From Alkalihalobacillus alcalophilus ATCC 27647 = CGMCC 1.3604 (GTDB taxonomy: Bacteria > Bacillota > Bacilli > Bacillales > Bacillaceae_D), in assembly GCF_000292245.2 (NCBI RefSeq), contig NZ_ALPT02000035.1:1-46639 (forward strand): a DNA stretch of 46,639 nt, in the 5' to 3' direction. The position numbers and the translations under genes are program-made. The stretch's first letter is position 1, and the number at the start of each line of letters is the position of its first letter. The notes beneath the pieces were generated by a model. That model worked only from the letters and a program-made list of their open reading frames with translations, was not told where the DNA came from and searched no databases. Below are positions 18,702-26,424 of this stretch, piece after piece.

Positions 18702-18830
18702 AGGCTGAGACAAAAGAGTTTTGACTAATGAGAAATCCGAACTTATTAATCATTTAGCCTAGTGCACTTGCTCAGCTAAAGTTGTCTTTTGTTCGTAACT
18801 CATTTAAACCCTTTCGTTTTGTCCCAGCCT
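18702..18830. repeat. Inverted-repeat-bounded element inside the isd operon
   Basis: About 129 bases bounded by AGGCTGAGACAAAA (18702-18715) and its near-perfect inverse TTTTGTCCCAGCCT (18817-18830). The sequence AGGCTGGGACAAAA also bounds the element ending at 32062. Read in operon direction (minus), the closing arm is followed by a pyrimidine-rich stretch, so it could act as a partial terminator between the NEAT gene and isdE. No coding potential is seen. Confidence 0.75.
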
Positions 18831-18847
18831 AATTACTAATTCGTACC

Positions 18848-21517
18848 TTATAAAGTTCCTAATCTATACTTTCTTACTAACCAAAAGGCTGATGAAATAA
18901 GGGTTACTACTAGTAAAGCAATCATAAGATAGCTTGTCGTATCCGCTGTTTTGGCGTTTTCTGTTTGATTACTTGTTTGAGTAGGGTTCTTTTCTTCATC
19001 ATTACGATCATAATTTAAGCCATTTTGCTCTTCGGACCCTTGGTTCCCACCGTTACCATTACCTTCATTTGTTCCACCATTCGTATCATCATCTGAATCA
19101 ACATCTTCTTGCTCTGGTACAAAATCTGATCCAACGGCTTTAATGCTCGCAACATCAAAAGCAAACTGGACTTCGTATTTTCCATCGTAGAAAATTGGCT
19201 CTTCAAAATAAACTTCCGTATAGGCATTTAAAACTTGGGTTAAGTCTGCTACTTCAAATCGAACAGCTCTTGTATCGGCATCCTTATTCTCTGAAACAAC
19301 CTCTGCATCCACATATGAGCCATCTACTTCAGTTTGGAAGACTTTAATCCAATCACTATTTTTTAGTGTCATCGTGATAAAGTTTTGCTCATTTTCAACC
19401 GTTAATAACGCTGGCTTTAACGTATATTCATCCATAACCGAAATGTCTGTAGTATCTTTTTTATAGACAGAAAAATCGATGGAATAAGTACCGTCCTCTA
19501 ATTCCTCCCCATCTTCATTACCTGGGTTTGGAGTAGGATTCGGGTTTGGATTTGGATTTGGATTTGGATTCGGAGTAGGATTTGGTTGTGGATCCGTTTC
19601 TGGATCTGGTGTAACGACCGGACTCCCCTCTTCATCTACAAGACTTTCTCTATCAAATTGGAATTGTACTTCATAACTACTACTATAGTTTATTTCTGGA
19701 ATCACAACTGTCGTAAAGGCATTTAACTTCTCATCTAAATCAGCTAGGTTAAAGCGAACCGTTCTAGTATCTTGCTCTAGATCTTCTTCTACAACCTCAC
19801 TGTCTATTAAAGCTCCATCTTGTTCCGTTTGGAAAACTGTAATCCAATTACTGTTCGTTAAAGTTAAGTCCACGAATTGATTTCCATCTTCTACCGTTAG
19901 AGTAGCTGGTTTTACGGTATATTGATCCATAACCGAAATCTCATCAGTTCCGTCCTTTAACACAGCAAAATCAATTTGATATTTTCCATCTACTAATGAT
20001 TCTGGCTCTTCAGGAGTAGGTACAACTGGTTCTTCAATTTCTTCTTCTTCAAGCAATTGAGCTGTTTCAAAATCAAGGCTTAAACGAAAGGCTTGGGTAT
20101 TTCGATAATTAGCTGCTGGAACAAACATGTCCACTTCTGCTTGGATCACTTCAATTGAATTGGCCAACTCAAACTTTACAATTCTCGTTAGCTCTTCTTC
20201 ATCTTCACTCACGACTTCTCCACTTATCATTTCACCATTGTTTTCTAATCGTAAGCCCGTAATAAAACTACCCGGCTGTTCGATGACACCTAATAATAAT
20301 TCAATCTTGTCATCCTCAACTTTTATAGTCGCAGGATTAGCTAAATAACGTTGCATAGAAGAATCGTTATCCTCAGTAGCATGAAGTGCACGAAACTCGA
20401 TTGAATATGTACCATTTTCTAATGACACTTCTTCAGGACTTTCTGGACTCTCATTCTCGATTTCTTCTAAACTATCTAAATCAAATGCTAAACGGAACTT
20501 TTGGGTGTTTTCGTAAATCGTACCGTTACCCATAAGCACTCTCATATCAACTTCTGCCGCAACAGGGTTATTTAAGTGATCTAGCTCAAATTTTTCAACT
20601 CGAACTTGATTAGGCTCCCCTTCTACTAACTCGCCGCTTTTAAATTCGCCATCATATTCAAGACGTAAATCTGTAATCTGTCCTTGCTCATCTAACACTT
20701 CTAATAAAGCATATACTTTCTCATTTTCGACGATTAAGGTAGCTGGGCTTGCGATATATCTATCCATTGAAGAAGGACGGTCATCTGTCGCATGTAAGGC
20801 AGAGAATGCCACAGCATACGTACCATCTTTTAATTCTGGAGTTTCTACTTCTTCTCCTGGTTCTTCTGTTCCTTCTTCAGGAGTCTCTACTTCCTCTCCT
20901 GGTTCTTCTGTTCCTTCTTCAGGAGTCTCTACTTCCTCTCCTGGTTCTTCTGTTCCTTCTTCAGGAGTTTCCACTTCTTCTCCTGGTTCTTCTGTTCCTT
21001 CTTCAGGAGTTTCTACTTCTTCTGGTTGCTCAACATTGATTTCTTTAAGACTCGCTGCATCAAATTGAACTTGAACCGTATATTCGTTATCGTAATGGAA
21101 ATTAGGAATACCTGTTATAACAACATGTGTAAAGGCATCTAAACTTTGATTTAAATCTTCAATTGGGAAACTTACAACCCGTGTATCATCTTCAGTATTT
21201 TCTGAGACAAGTCCCGCATCAACAAACTGTCCACCTCGGTCAGTTTGGAATACTTTAATCCAATCACTATTTAATAATGTTAGATGAACCAGTAGTTCTC
21301 CATCTTCTACAAATAAAGAAGCTGTATTATTTACATAGTCATCCATGACCGATGTCTCAGTCGTTCCATCTTTGTAGACGACAAGGTCAATCTCGTACTC
21401 CCCATTTAATAGTTCTTCATTCGTACTCGTCTCGGCAAAAGCGGTTGATAGAGTACTAGAAAACACAATTAAAAAGACTGAAAAAACAATCATTAATTTC
21501 TGTAACTGCTGTTTCAA
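18848..21517 (-). CDS. Wall-anchored surface protein with five NEAT heme-binding domains
   Basis: 889 residues from a TTG at 21517 (GGGGG ribosome site; 17 bases after the isdC stop). Signal peptide at about 1-29. NEAT domains at about 38-157, 231-351, 368-488, 509-627 and 674-792. Domains 1, 4 and 5 keep the YxxxY heme motif (Tyr142/146, 611/615, 777/781) plus an SVMDxY lip segment. Domains 2 and 3 keep the first Tyr (335, 471) but lack the second at +4 and form a separate subtype. Linkers: four 14-residue Glu/Pro repeats at about 169-226 and a Pro-Asn run at about 644-665. The C-terminus has a sortase-like signal NAKTA (854-858), one membrane segment (about 862-881) and a basic tail. Role: capture heme at the cell surface and relay it to IsdC/IsdE. 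Family certain; relay inferred. Confidence 0.93.
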   Translation of the reverse strand: MKQQLQKLMIVFSVFLIVFSSTLSTAFAETSTNEELLNGEYEIDLVVYKDGTTETSVMDDYVNNTASLFVEDGELLVHLTLLNSDWIKVFQTDRGGQFVDAGLVSENTEDDTRVVSFPIEDLNQSLDAFTHVVITGIPNFHYDNEYTVQVQFDAASLKEINVEQPEEVETPEEGTEEPGEEVETPEEGTEEPGEEVETPEEGTEEPGEEVETPEEGTEEPGEEVETPELKDGTYAVAFSALHATDDRPSSMDRYIASPATLIVENEKVYALLEVLDEQGQITDLRLEYDGEFKSGELVEGEPNQVRVEKFELDHLNNPVAAEVDMRVLMGNGTIYENTQKFRLAFDLDSLEEIENESPESPEEVSLENGTYSIEFRALHATEDNDSSMQRYLANPATIKVEDDKIELLLGVIEQPGSFITGLRLENNGEMISGEVVSEDEEELTRIVKFELANSIEVIQAEVDMFVPAANYRNTQAFRLSLDFETAQLLEEEEIEEPVVPTPEEPESLVDGKYQIDFAVLKDGTDEISVMDQYTVKPATLTVEDGNQFVDLTLTNSNWITVFQTEQDGALIDSEVVEEDLEQDTRTVRFNLADLDEKLNAFTTVVIPEINYSSSYEVQFQFDRESLVDEEGSPVVTPDPETDPQPNPTPNPNPNPNPNPNPTPNPGNEDGEELEDGTYSIDFSVYKKDTTDISVMDEYTLKPALLTVENEQNFITMTLKNSDWIKVFQTEVDGSYVDAEVVSENKDADTRAVRFEVADLTQVLNAYTEVYFEEPIFYDGKYEVQFAFDVASIKAVGSDFVPEQEDVDSDDDTNGGTNEGNGNGGNQGSEEQNGLNYDRNDEEKNPTQTSNQTENAKTADTTSYLMIALLVVTLISSAFWLVRKYRLGTL
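20841..21008 (-). repeat. 42-bp in-gene tandem repeat (four units)
   Basis: Four near-identical 42-base units start at 20841, 20883, 20925 and 20967, followed by a partial unit. They encode the 14-residue linker VETPEEGTEEPGEE between NEAT domains 1 and 2. Units differ only by a few synonymous changes, so copy number could vary by slippage and alter the reach of the first NEAT domain. Confidence 0.92.
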
Positions 21518-21534
21518 ATGAAGCTACCCCCTTT

Positions 21535-22203
21535 TTATATTTTTTGTGCGTTAAAATTTCGCATTAATACAAATCCTGTTAAGGCAATTAAAATGATAAA
21601 AATTACAATTTGTGTTGTATCACTTGTTTGAGGGTTAGAAACGTTTTCTGAAGCGACATTGTTTGTAGCTGATGGTGATTGCGACCCACTCACCACTTCT
21701 TCCGTTTCTGACTCACTGTTGCTAGAACTTGCGTTTGTGTTGTTATTCTGAGGAACACTTAACGCTTGTAAACTATTTTGATCAAAAGAAAAACGAACGG
21801 TATAACCATGGTCATAATTGATGTCTTTCACGATTACATGGATGTTAGCAGCTAACGGATTAGATAAGTCACTTACTGGAAATTGAACCGTACGTTTATC
21901 ATTACTTTGATCCGTACTTAAAACTCGTACATCCTGATTATGGACTTTAAACTCTGTTACCCACGAACTATGATTAATCGTCATCTGAACGTCCATCTTT
22001 CCATCCTTAACGATTATCTTTGCTGGCTTTTCCCAGTAATCATTAGCAATCGATGCGGAATCATTGTCCGAATGAAGCACCGTATAGGAAATTGAATATT
22101 CGCCATCAGCTAAATCAGTTGAGGCATTTGTGCTCATTGGCATAAGCGTTGTTGCTATTAAAGCGATTAGTAATAAAAATGGTAAAAATTTTTTAACCTT
22201 CAC
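21535..22203 (-). CDS. isdC: IsdC: NEAT heme-relay protein with NPQTS sorting signal
   Basis: 222 residues from a GTG at 22203 (GGAGGG ribosome site 7 bases upstream). Signal peptide at about 1-27, one NEAT domain at about 32-147 with the SIANDY lip segment and the heme-ligating YDHGY motif (Tyr130/Tyr134), a Ser/Asn/Glu-rich linker, then NPQTS (190-194), a membrane segment and a short charged tail. NPQT(N/S) is the class B sortase signal, and srtB ends the same operon. In staphylococci and bacilli IsdC is buried in the wall and passes heme to IsdE. It is the first gene after the Fur-controlled promoter. Confidence 0.94.
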   Translation of the reverse strand: MKVKKFLPFLLLIALIATTLMPMSTNASTDLADGEYSISYTVLHSDNDSASIANDYWEKPAKIIVKDGKMDVQMTINHSSWVTEFKVHNQDVRVLSTDQSNDKRTVQFPVSDLSNPLAANIHVIVKDINYDHGYTVRFSFDQNSLQALSVPQNNNTNASSSNSESETEEVVSGSQSPSATNNVASENVSNPQTSDTTQIVIFIILIALTGFVLMRNFNAQKI

Positions 22204-22230
22204 TACCTTTCCCTCCCTAATTCATTAATA

Positions 22231-22417
22231 TTGATTATTATTCTCAATTAAAAATAGACAAAAAAATAAGCACTTACTCCTGAATTTGATTATCATTCTC
22301 AATTGATTGATAAAAAAAATATTGCTTCATTCAAGCACCTTACTTACTCATAGCCCCTCCCCTCACTATGATTAAGCCTTTCCTTTTTATCTTACTTAGA
22401 ATGATAATCATTGTCAA
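22231..22417 (-). promoter_or_regulatory. isd operon promoter with three Fur boxes
   Basis: The minus-strand promoter has TTGACA (plus coordinates 22412-22417), a 17-base spacer and TAAGAT (22389-22394). A near-consensus Fur box GAATGATAATCATTGTCAA (22399-22417) covers the -35 and spacer. Two further Fur-like sites lie downstream: TTGATTATCATTCTCAATT (22286-22304) and TTGATTATTATTCTCAATTA (22231-22250). Three sites suggest tight, stepwise iron repression. Confidence 0.87.
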
Positions 22418-22483
22418 TTAAAAAATAGGATATTTGTTCCTTTTCTATTTGCTATAACATAGGAATACAAATAAATTAAACAT

Positions 22484-22520
22484 AAAAGGCTCTCAAAAGC
22501 TATTACTAACTTTTGAGACA
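22484..22520 (-). terminator. Hairpin after the MBL-fold hydrolase gene
   Basis: TCTCAAAAG and CTTTTGAGA form a nine-base-pair stem on the minus strand, followed only by a short T run. It lies just past the MBL gene stop and upstream of the isd promoter. Confidence 0.65.
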
Positions 22521-22529
22521 CCTCTTTCT

Positions 22530-23474
22530 TTAGTTTCCATCTGGACTCACTTCGACTGAACTACCATCTGAACGAATGTAAATATGTCCATCCTTTTCAG
22601 TCACATAGACGTCAATCCCTTGTCCCACTAGCCTTTTATATACTTTTTTCCAATTAGAAGTATTAGAGCTTATGATCGCATATTTTGGGTTAGCCATTTC
22701 AATAAAATCTTTAGATGAGGAGGTTCGGTGCCCATGATGAGGAATATGAAGGACATCCGCTTGTAACTTTATACCATATTCCTCAATCAATTTAGCTTCT
22801 GTCGGTTTATAAATATCGCTTGCTAAAAGAAAGGTATTATTTTGATACGTTACTTTTAAAACAAGAGCTAATTGATTTATCTGTTTCGTTGACCATTTTT
22901 TCTTATTCAGTATCTCTCCTGGGTTCAACACTTCAATTTCGACCTGAGAGCCAAGTTTGAATGTATCTCCCTTTTTTAAATAATCGACATGAATTTGTCT
23001 TTTCGCTAAAAGTTGGTGGAATGCTTGATTCACTTTTGAAACAACGGGAATTTCTGGCATATAAAAATGGTCAATTCCTCGACTGCTAATCAGTGAAAAG
23101 AAGCCTCCTATATGATCATGATGAGGATGAGTAGCAACTGCATAATCTAATGACTCGACCCCTAACCTATCTAATAACTCATTTAATTGATCACCCATGT
23201 TTACATTACCTGAGTCTATCAACAATGTTTTCCCTTCCGGACTTTTTATAAGGATGGAATCACCCGATTTTTCCTTATCCTTTAAATTAAAATAACGAAC
23301 TGTTAAAAGTTCATGGTCGGCATCTACTTGAAAAAACGCTCCCACATCATCTTCTGCACTTGCCTCTGGAACAATTGTCCCTTCGTCTCCTTGTGTCAAA
23401 ACAATAAAACCTACGAGCAAAATCGAAGCAAAAACACAGAGTTTTAGCAGGTGAGTTCGTGTTATTGACTCCAT
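22530..23474 (-). CDS. ComEC/Rec2-like MBL-fold hydrolase, membrane-anchored
   Basis: 314 residues from ATG 23474, chosen because GGGAGGG precedes it; an upstream start seven codons earlier has no such site. An N-terminal membrane segment (about 10-28) places the domain outside the cell. The metallo-beta-lactamase fold has THPHHDHIGG, a later Asp in LLASDIYKPTEAKL and HIPHHGHRTSS, which are features of the ComEC C-terminal domain family. Such stand-alone proteins are thought to be phosphodiesterases or nucleases, sometimes linked to DNA handling, but no competence gene is nearby. Substrate unknown. Confidence 0.88.
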   Translation of the reverse strand: MESITRTHLLKLCVFASILLVGFIVLTQGDEGTIVPEASAEDDVGAFFQVDADHELLTVRYFNLKDKEKSGDSILIKSPEGKTLLIDSGNVNMGDQLNELLDRLGVESLDYAVATHPHHDHIGGFFSLISSRGIDHFYMPEIPVVSKVNQAFHQLLAKRQIHVDYLKKGDTFKLGSQVEIEVLNPGEILNKKKWSTKQINQLALVLKVTYQNNTFLLASDIYKPTEAKLIEEYGIKLQADVLHIPHHGHRTSSSKDFIEMANPKYAIISSNTSNWKKVYKRLVGQGIDVYVTEKDGHIYIRSDGSSVEVSPDGN

Positions 23475-23556
23475 TTTATCCCTCCCAACAGTCATTCTTT
23501 CTTTTATTATTTGAAGCGTTTAACCATTTATACATATGACTCTTTTTCCTATAAAC

Positions 23557-23599
23557 AAAAAAGCCTAAATCGTCATTATATAATGATTGGATTTAGACT
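23557..23599 (-). terminator. Terminator of the mhqO-flavin reductase operon
   Basis: Minus-strand arms GTCTAAATC and GATTTAGGC, with extra pairing of ATCATTATATAATGA in the loop, lead into six Ts just past the flavin reductase stop. Confidence 0.85.
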
Positions 23600-23607
23600 C
23601 CGTTTAT

Positions 23608-24219
23608 TTAATTTGGCCTTTTCAAGGTAAACGAATGATCAACTTCCATGTAGTCGTTCCCCGCTAATCTACCTACTGCCTTTAATAATTCCTGACTCAC
23701 TCTTCCTTTTTTATAAATGTTCTCATCGATATGAAACTGAACAATTTTTCCGATAAAAAAATCAACGCCCGGTTCTCCGTTACTTTTATTTAACGGTAAG
23801 TATGTTTCCAATTCACATTCAAATCGAACTTTCGCTTCTGCAATACCAGGCACATTAATTTTATCGCTTTTTATCGGGGTTAATCCGAACTTTTTGACCT
23901 CACTTTGATTACGTGGTAATCCTTCTGCCGTTAAATTTACTTTTTCGACATTATCACTATCGACAATATGAACAACAAATTGCTTTCTCATTAAAATATG
24001 TTCAGCTGTATCCTTTCGTTCTCCCCCTTTTCTCCCGACCGAAATCGAGATTCTTGGTGGATCAGATGAGACAACATTAAAGTAACTGAACGGTGCGGCA
24101 TTTAATGTACCATCGACAGCTTCAGTCGTGACAAATGCAATCGGCCTTGGAATAATACTCCCAATTAAAAACTTATACTTTTCTCGTTCAGACAATGAGT
24201 TTGGATCGATTGATAACAT
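23608..24219 (-). CDS. Flavin reductase family protein (FMN-binding split barrel)
   Basis: 203 residues, cytoplasmic. The N-terminal half shows the split-barrel flavin-binding pattern IIPRPIAFVTTEAVDGTLNA, then APFSYFNVVSSDPPRISIS and the KDTAEHILMRKQFVVHIV segment. Members bind FMN and reduce it or use it in two-component oxygenases. It lies 18 bases downstream of the ring-cleaving dioxygenase, with an AAAAGGAGCG ribosome site, so both are likely made together under MhqR control and deal with quinone or aromatic stress. The exact reaction is not known. Confidence 0.9.
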   Translation of the reverse strand: MLSIDPNSLSEREKYKFLIGSIIPRPIAFVTTEAVDGTLNAAPFSYFNVVSSDPPRISISVGRKGGERKDTAEHILMRKQFVVHIVDSDNVEKVNLTAEGLPRNQSEVKKFGLTPIKSDKINVPGIAEAKVRFECELETYLPLNKSNGEPGVDFFIGKIVQFHIDENIYKKGRVSQELLKAVGRLAGNDYMEVDHSFTLKRPN

Positions 24220-24237
24220 AAGCTCGCTCCTTTTCGT

Positions 24238-25173
24238 TTAATCTAGCTCCCTCACATCAAAAGGAAGGAGTTCACGTTCAATTTTAGCACGATGTGACTC
24301 ATATTGGGCTGGCAACATCAATTTTGCTCCCATCGTTTCTTGAGATTCATCATGAGCAAAACCTGGGGGATCCGTTGCAATTTCAAATAAAATTTCACCA
24401 TGCTCTCGAAAATAGATCGCATTAAAATAGTTCCTGTCTTGCACAGGGGTAACGCCGTATCCATTGTTTCGAACATAGTTCTGCCATTCTAATTGGTCCG
24501 CATCATCACTAGCACGCCAGGCAATATGATGAACCGTTCCAACGCCCATTTGTCCTCGACCGACAGCGGTTATGTTCAGATCAATTGTATTCCCGATCTC
24601 ACCAATCGATTTAAATCTCATCCACCCTCCCTCTTCCCCAACTTTTTCTAATCCCATAACTTCTGTTAACATTTTTTCCGTTTCATGTGGACGAGTAGAT
24701 AATAAGGTAGCCCCACCAAAGCCTTTAATCGCAACATCGGACCCGATTTTTCCAAATGTCCATTTACTGGCCTTTCCTTCTTCTCTTTCAACTAGTTCTA
24801 GCTTTAAACCATGAGGGTCCGAAAATTGTAGATAGGATTCACCAAAACGAACTTTTTTCTTAACAGGGATATCAAATTTTTCTAATCTTTTTTCCCAAAA
24901 TAAGAGGGCATCTGTTGGTACAACAAATTGTGTGACGCCGACTTGGCCACCCCCAACCTCTCCCTGATAAGCACCAACCCAGTTAAAAAAGGTCATAATT
25001 GTACCTGGATGACCACCCTCGTCCCCAAAATAAAGATGATATGTTCCAGGGTCATCAAAGTTTACTGTCTTTTTCACCAATCTAAGCCCTAATACACCCG
25101 CATAAAAATCGACATTTTCCTGTGGGTCGCCTACGATTGCTGTAATATGATGAATCCCCTTAGTTTTTTTCAA
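24238..25173 (-). CDS. mhqO: Ring-cleaving dioxygenase, MhqO-like (VOC fold)
   Basis: About 311 residues from a TTG at 25173 with AAAGGAG 8 bases upstream; a GTG six codons further up has no spacing from a ribosome site. Two glyoxalase/extradiol (VOC) modules: GIHHITAIVGDPQENVDFYA begins the first and VHHIAWRASDDADQ begins the second metal-binding part. Metal ligands expected are the His in GIHHIT, the His in VHHIAW and the Glu in ILFEIATDPPGF. In B. subtilis, MhqO cleaves hydroquinone- and catechol-type compounds. A sequence close to the known MhqR operator lies about 80 bases upstream, and an MhqR-like gene follows on that side. Confidence 0.9.
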   Translation of the reverse strand: MKKTKGIHHITAIVGDPQENVDFYAGVLGLRLVKKTVNFDDPGTYHLYFGDEGGHPGTIMTFFNWVGAYQGEVGGGQVGVTQFVVPTDALLFWEKRLEKFDIPVKKKVRFGESYLQFSDPHGLKLELVEREEGKASKWTFGKIGSDVAIKGFGGATLLSTRPHETEKMLTEVMGLEKVGEEGGWMRFKSIGEIGNTIDLNITAVGRGQMGVGTVHHIAWRASDDADQLEWQNYVRNNGYGVTPVQDRNYFNAIYFREHGEILFEIATDPPGFAHDESQETMGAKLMLPAQYESHRAKIERELLPFDVRELD

Positions 25174-25254
25174 TTTAAAAGCTCCTTTCACTTTTATGCA
25201 CCTTATAAATAGTATGCTCTAACTCATTTATGCTTAAATGTCTTCATTAAACTT

Positions 25255-25270
25255 ATCTTAAATTCGAGAT
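25255..25270. promoter_or_regulatory. MhqR-type operator upstream of mhqO
   Basis: ATCTTAAATTCGAGAT is an imperfect palindrome close to the B. subtilis MhqR box (ATCTCGAATTCGAGAT). It sits between mhqR and mhqO, upstream of mhqO. A near copy lies upstream of mhqR. Confidence 0.8.
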
Positions 25271-25275
25271 ATCAA

Positions 25276-25304
25276 TCAAAAAAGAAAGGAATATTACATT
25301 CCTT
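25276..25304 (-). terminator. Terminator of mhqR
   Basis: Minus-strand AAGGAAT, a short loop and ATTCCTT, then TTCTTTTTT. It separates mhqR from mhqO transcription. Confidence 0.8.
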
Positions 25305-25310
25305 ATTCTT

Positions 25311-25757
25311 TTATAATCCCTCTGCATGATGACCGATTTTTTTCAGCTGCTCAATCAACATTCCCTTTTGTTCGTCATCTATAATCGAAAATAAATCTTG
25401 AATCGCTTGCTGATTTTTCGGGAAAACCTTTTTCATAAATTCTTTCCCTTTTTTGGTGATAACCGCATAAGTGACACGACGATCCTTTTCAGAGAACCTT
25501 CTTTTAATATAGTCTTTTTGCTCCAGCTTATCGACTACATATGTGATCGACCCACTAGAAAGAAGGACTTTTTTTCCAATTTGTTGAATAGGTTGCTCAC
25601 CCTTATGGTATAATAATTCCAAAACAGCAAATTCCGTTTTATTAATTCCATAAGTTTTGATTTCTTTTTCATTACAATCGGCAACCGCTCGGCTCGCTCT
25701 TAATAAAACGATAAAAAGCTTCAATGCTAAGTCTTGTTCTTGTTTTTGATTGCTCAT
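25311..25757 (-). CDS. mhqR: MarR-family repressor, MhqR-like
   Basis: 148 residues from ATG 25757 (AAAGGTGA ribosome site 5 bases upstream). Winged-helix MarR protein with NKTEFAVLELLYHKGEQPIQ, then VLLSSGSITYVVDKLEQKDY as the recognition region and the wing EKDRRVTYAVIT. This order and wording closely follow B. subtilis MhqR (YkvE), a repressor of quinone-detoxifying genes that is released by methyl-hydroquinone. A Cys lies near the N-terminus (VADCNEKE), but whether it senses quinones cannot be seen. Operators occur at its own promoter and at mhqO, implying autorepression and control of the dioxygenase operon. Confidence 0.9.
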   Translation of the reverse strand: MSNQKQEQDLALKLFIVLLRASRAVADCNEKEIKTYGINKTEFAVLELLYHKGEQPIQQIGKKVLLSSGSITYVVDKLEQKDYIKRRFSEKDRRVTYAVITKKGKEFMKKVFPKNQQAIQDLFSIIDDEQKGMLIEQLKKIGHHAEGL

Positions 25758-25789
25758 TCGCGTCACCTTTCATTATCTTTAAAAAAAAT

Positions 25790-25836
25790 ATCTTAAAATC
25801 GAGATAATTATATACTGCTACTATATACACTGTCAA
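25790..25836 (-). promoter_or_regulatory. mhqR promoter with MhqR-type operator
   Basis: Minus-strand TTGACA (25831-25836), an 18-base spacer and TATAAT (25807-25812) form a strong promoter. ATCTTAAAATCGAGAT (25790-25805) lies directly after the -10, over the expected transcription start, and matches the operator at 25255 at 15 of 16 positions. Confidence 0.85.
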
Positions 25837-25880
25837 CCATTTATCAAATGCCTTTTATTTTATAGAAACAGGTGGGAATT

Positions 25881-26201
25881 ATGAAAAAATCGCTCCTACT
25901 TCTTACTCTTATATATAGTATTATAATCCAAGGTTTTATAGGGCCTTCTCCAGCAACATCCTTTATAAAGGCCGATGTTGCTTACAGTGAAACTATCTGG
26001 TTTCCGTTACAAGACACGACAACTTTAAACGATGCCAGCTCTGACCTGAACTGGAAACTCATTTCATCTGATATGACTAGCAGATACGGTCAGGTTTCTT
26101 CGACTTATTGCCACTTTATCGATTCCTATGTAGCACAGTTAATCTTAAATGACTTATTAATGACGATAAAGCTCCAAAGTACACAATTTTCTTTCTTATG
26201 A
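25881..26201 (+). CDS. Small predicted exported protein, unknown
   Basis: 106 residues from ATG 25881, preceded by GGTGGGA at 3 bases; a weaker GTG three codons upstream overlaps that site. The first 24 residues form a signal peptide or membrane anchor (MKKSLLLLTLIYSIIIQGF). The rest is a mixed polar region with SETIWFPLQD and a single Cys, with no motif I recognise. A perfect 12-bp hairpin spans its stop codon and ends directly before the ribosome site of the next small gene, so the two are probably linked in translation. The gene is divergent from mhqR across about 120 bases. Real coding is likely but not certain. Confidence 0.6.
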   Translation: MKKSLLLLTLIYSIIIQGFIGPSPATSFIKADVAYSETIWFPLQDTTTLNDASSDLNWKLISSDMTSRYGQVSSTYCHFIDSYVAQLILNDLLMTIKLQSTQFSFL

Positions 26202-26222
26202 AGCTCATAACTTCATAAGAAA
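26192..26222 (+). promoter_or_regulatory. Perfect 12-bp hairpin over a stop codon, next to the downstream ribosome site
   Basis: TTTCTTATGAAG (26192-26203), a 7-base loop and CTTCATAAGAAA (26211-26222). The left arm holds the stop codon (TGA, 26199-26201) of the exported protein; the right arm ends directly before GGAG of the 42-residue gene. There is no T run, so it is not a terminator. It could hide the ribosome site until ribosomes reach the upstream stop. Confidence 0.7.
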
Positions 26223-26233
26223 GGAGAAGACTC

Positions 26234-26362
26234 ATGGCTAAAACAAAAAAGAATCTCGATATTAGTGATGCCCTTTTCGGTTTACTGTTCGGGTTAATTT
26301 TAATGATAGTTGTCTTTTTATTTGCTCACCATGTTCTCGGATTAGAATATTTTCCTGCATAA
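26234..26362 (+). CDS. 42-residue single-pass membrane peptide
   Basis: Starts at ATG 26234 with AAAGGAG 7 bases upstream. A basic N-terminus (MAKTKKNLD) is followed by a hydrophobic helix (about 13-34) and a short tail with two adjacent His. Composition and ribosome site support a real gene. I do not recognise the family. It lies 32 bases after the exported protein gene and is followed by a terminator, so the pair forms a small operon. Confidence 0.75.
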   Translation: MAKTKKNLDISDALFGLLFGLILMIVVFLFAHHVLGLEYFPA

Positions 26363-26368
26363 TTATAG

Positions 26369-26424
26369 AAGGGCTGTCCCAAGGTGATGAAATTGACCTT
26401 TATGGGGCAGCTCCTTTTTCTTTT
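26369..26424 (+). terminator. Terminator of the small two-gene operon
   Basis: GCTGTCCCAAAGGT-like left arm (CTGTCCCA plus AGGT) pairs with ACCT plus TGGGGCAG, followed by CTCCTTTTTCTTTTT. Confidence 0.8.

Noticed and set aside
20749..21039. Leu-rich plus-strand open frame of 96 residues
   Set aside because: It is the antisense shadow of the Glu/Pro repeat in the NEAT gene.
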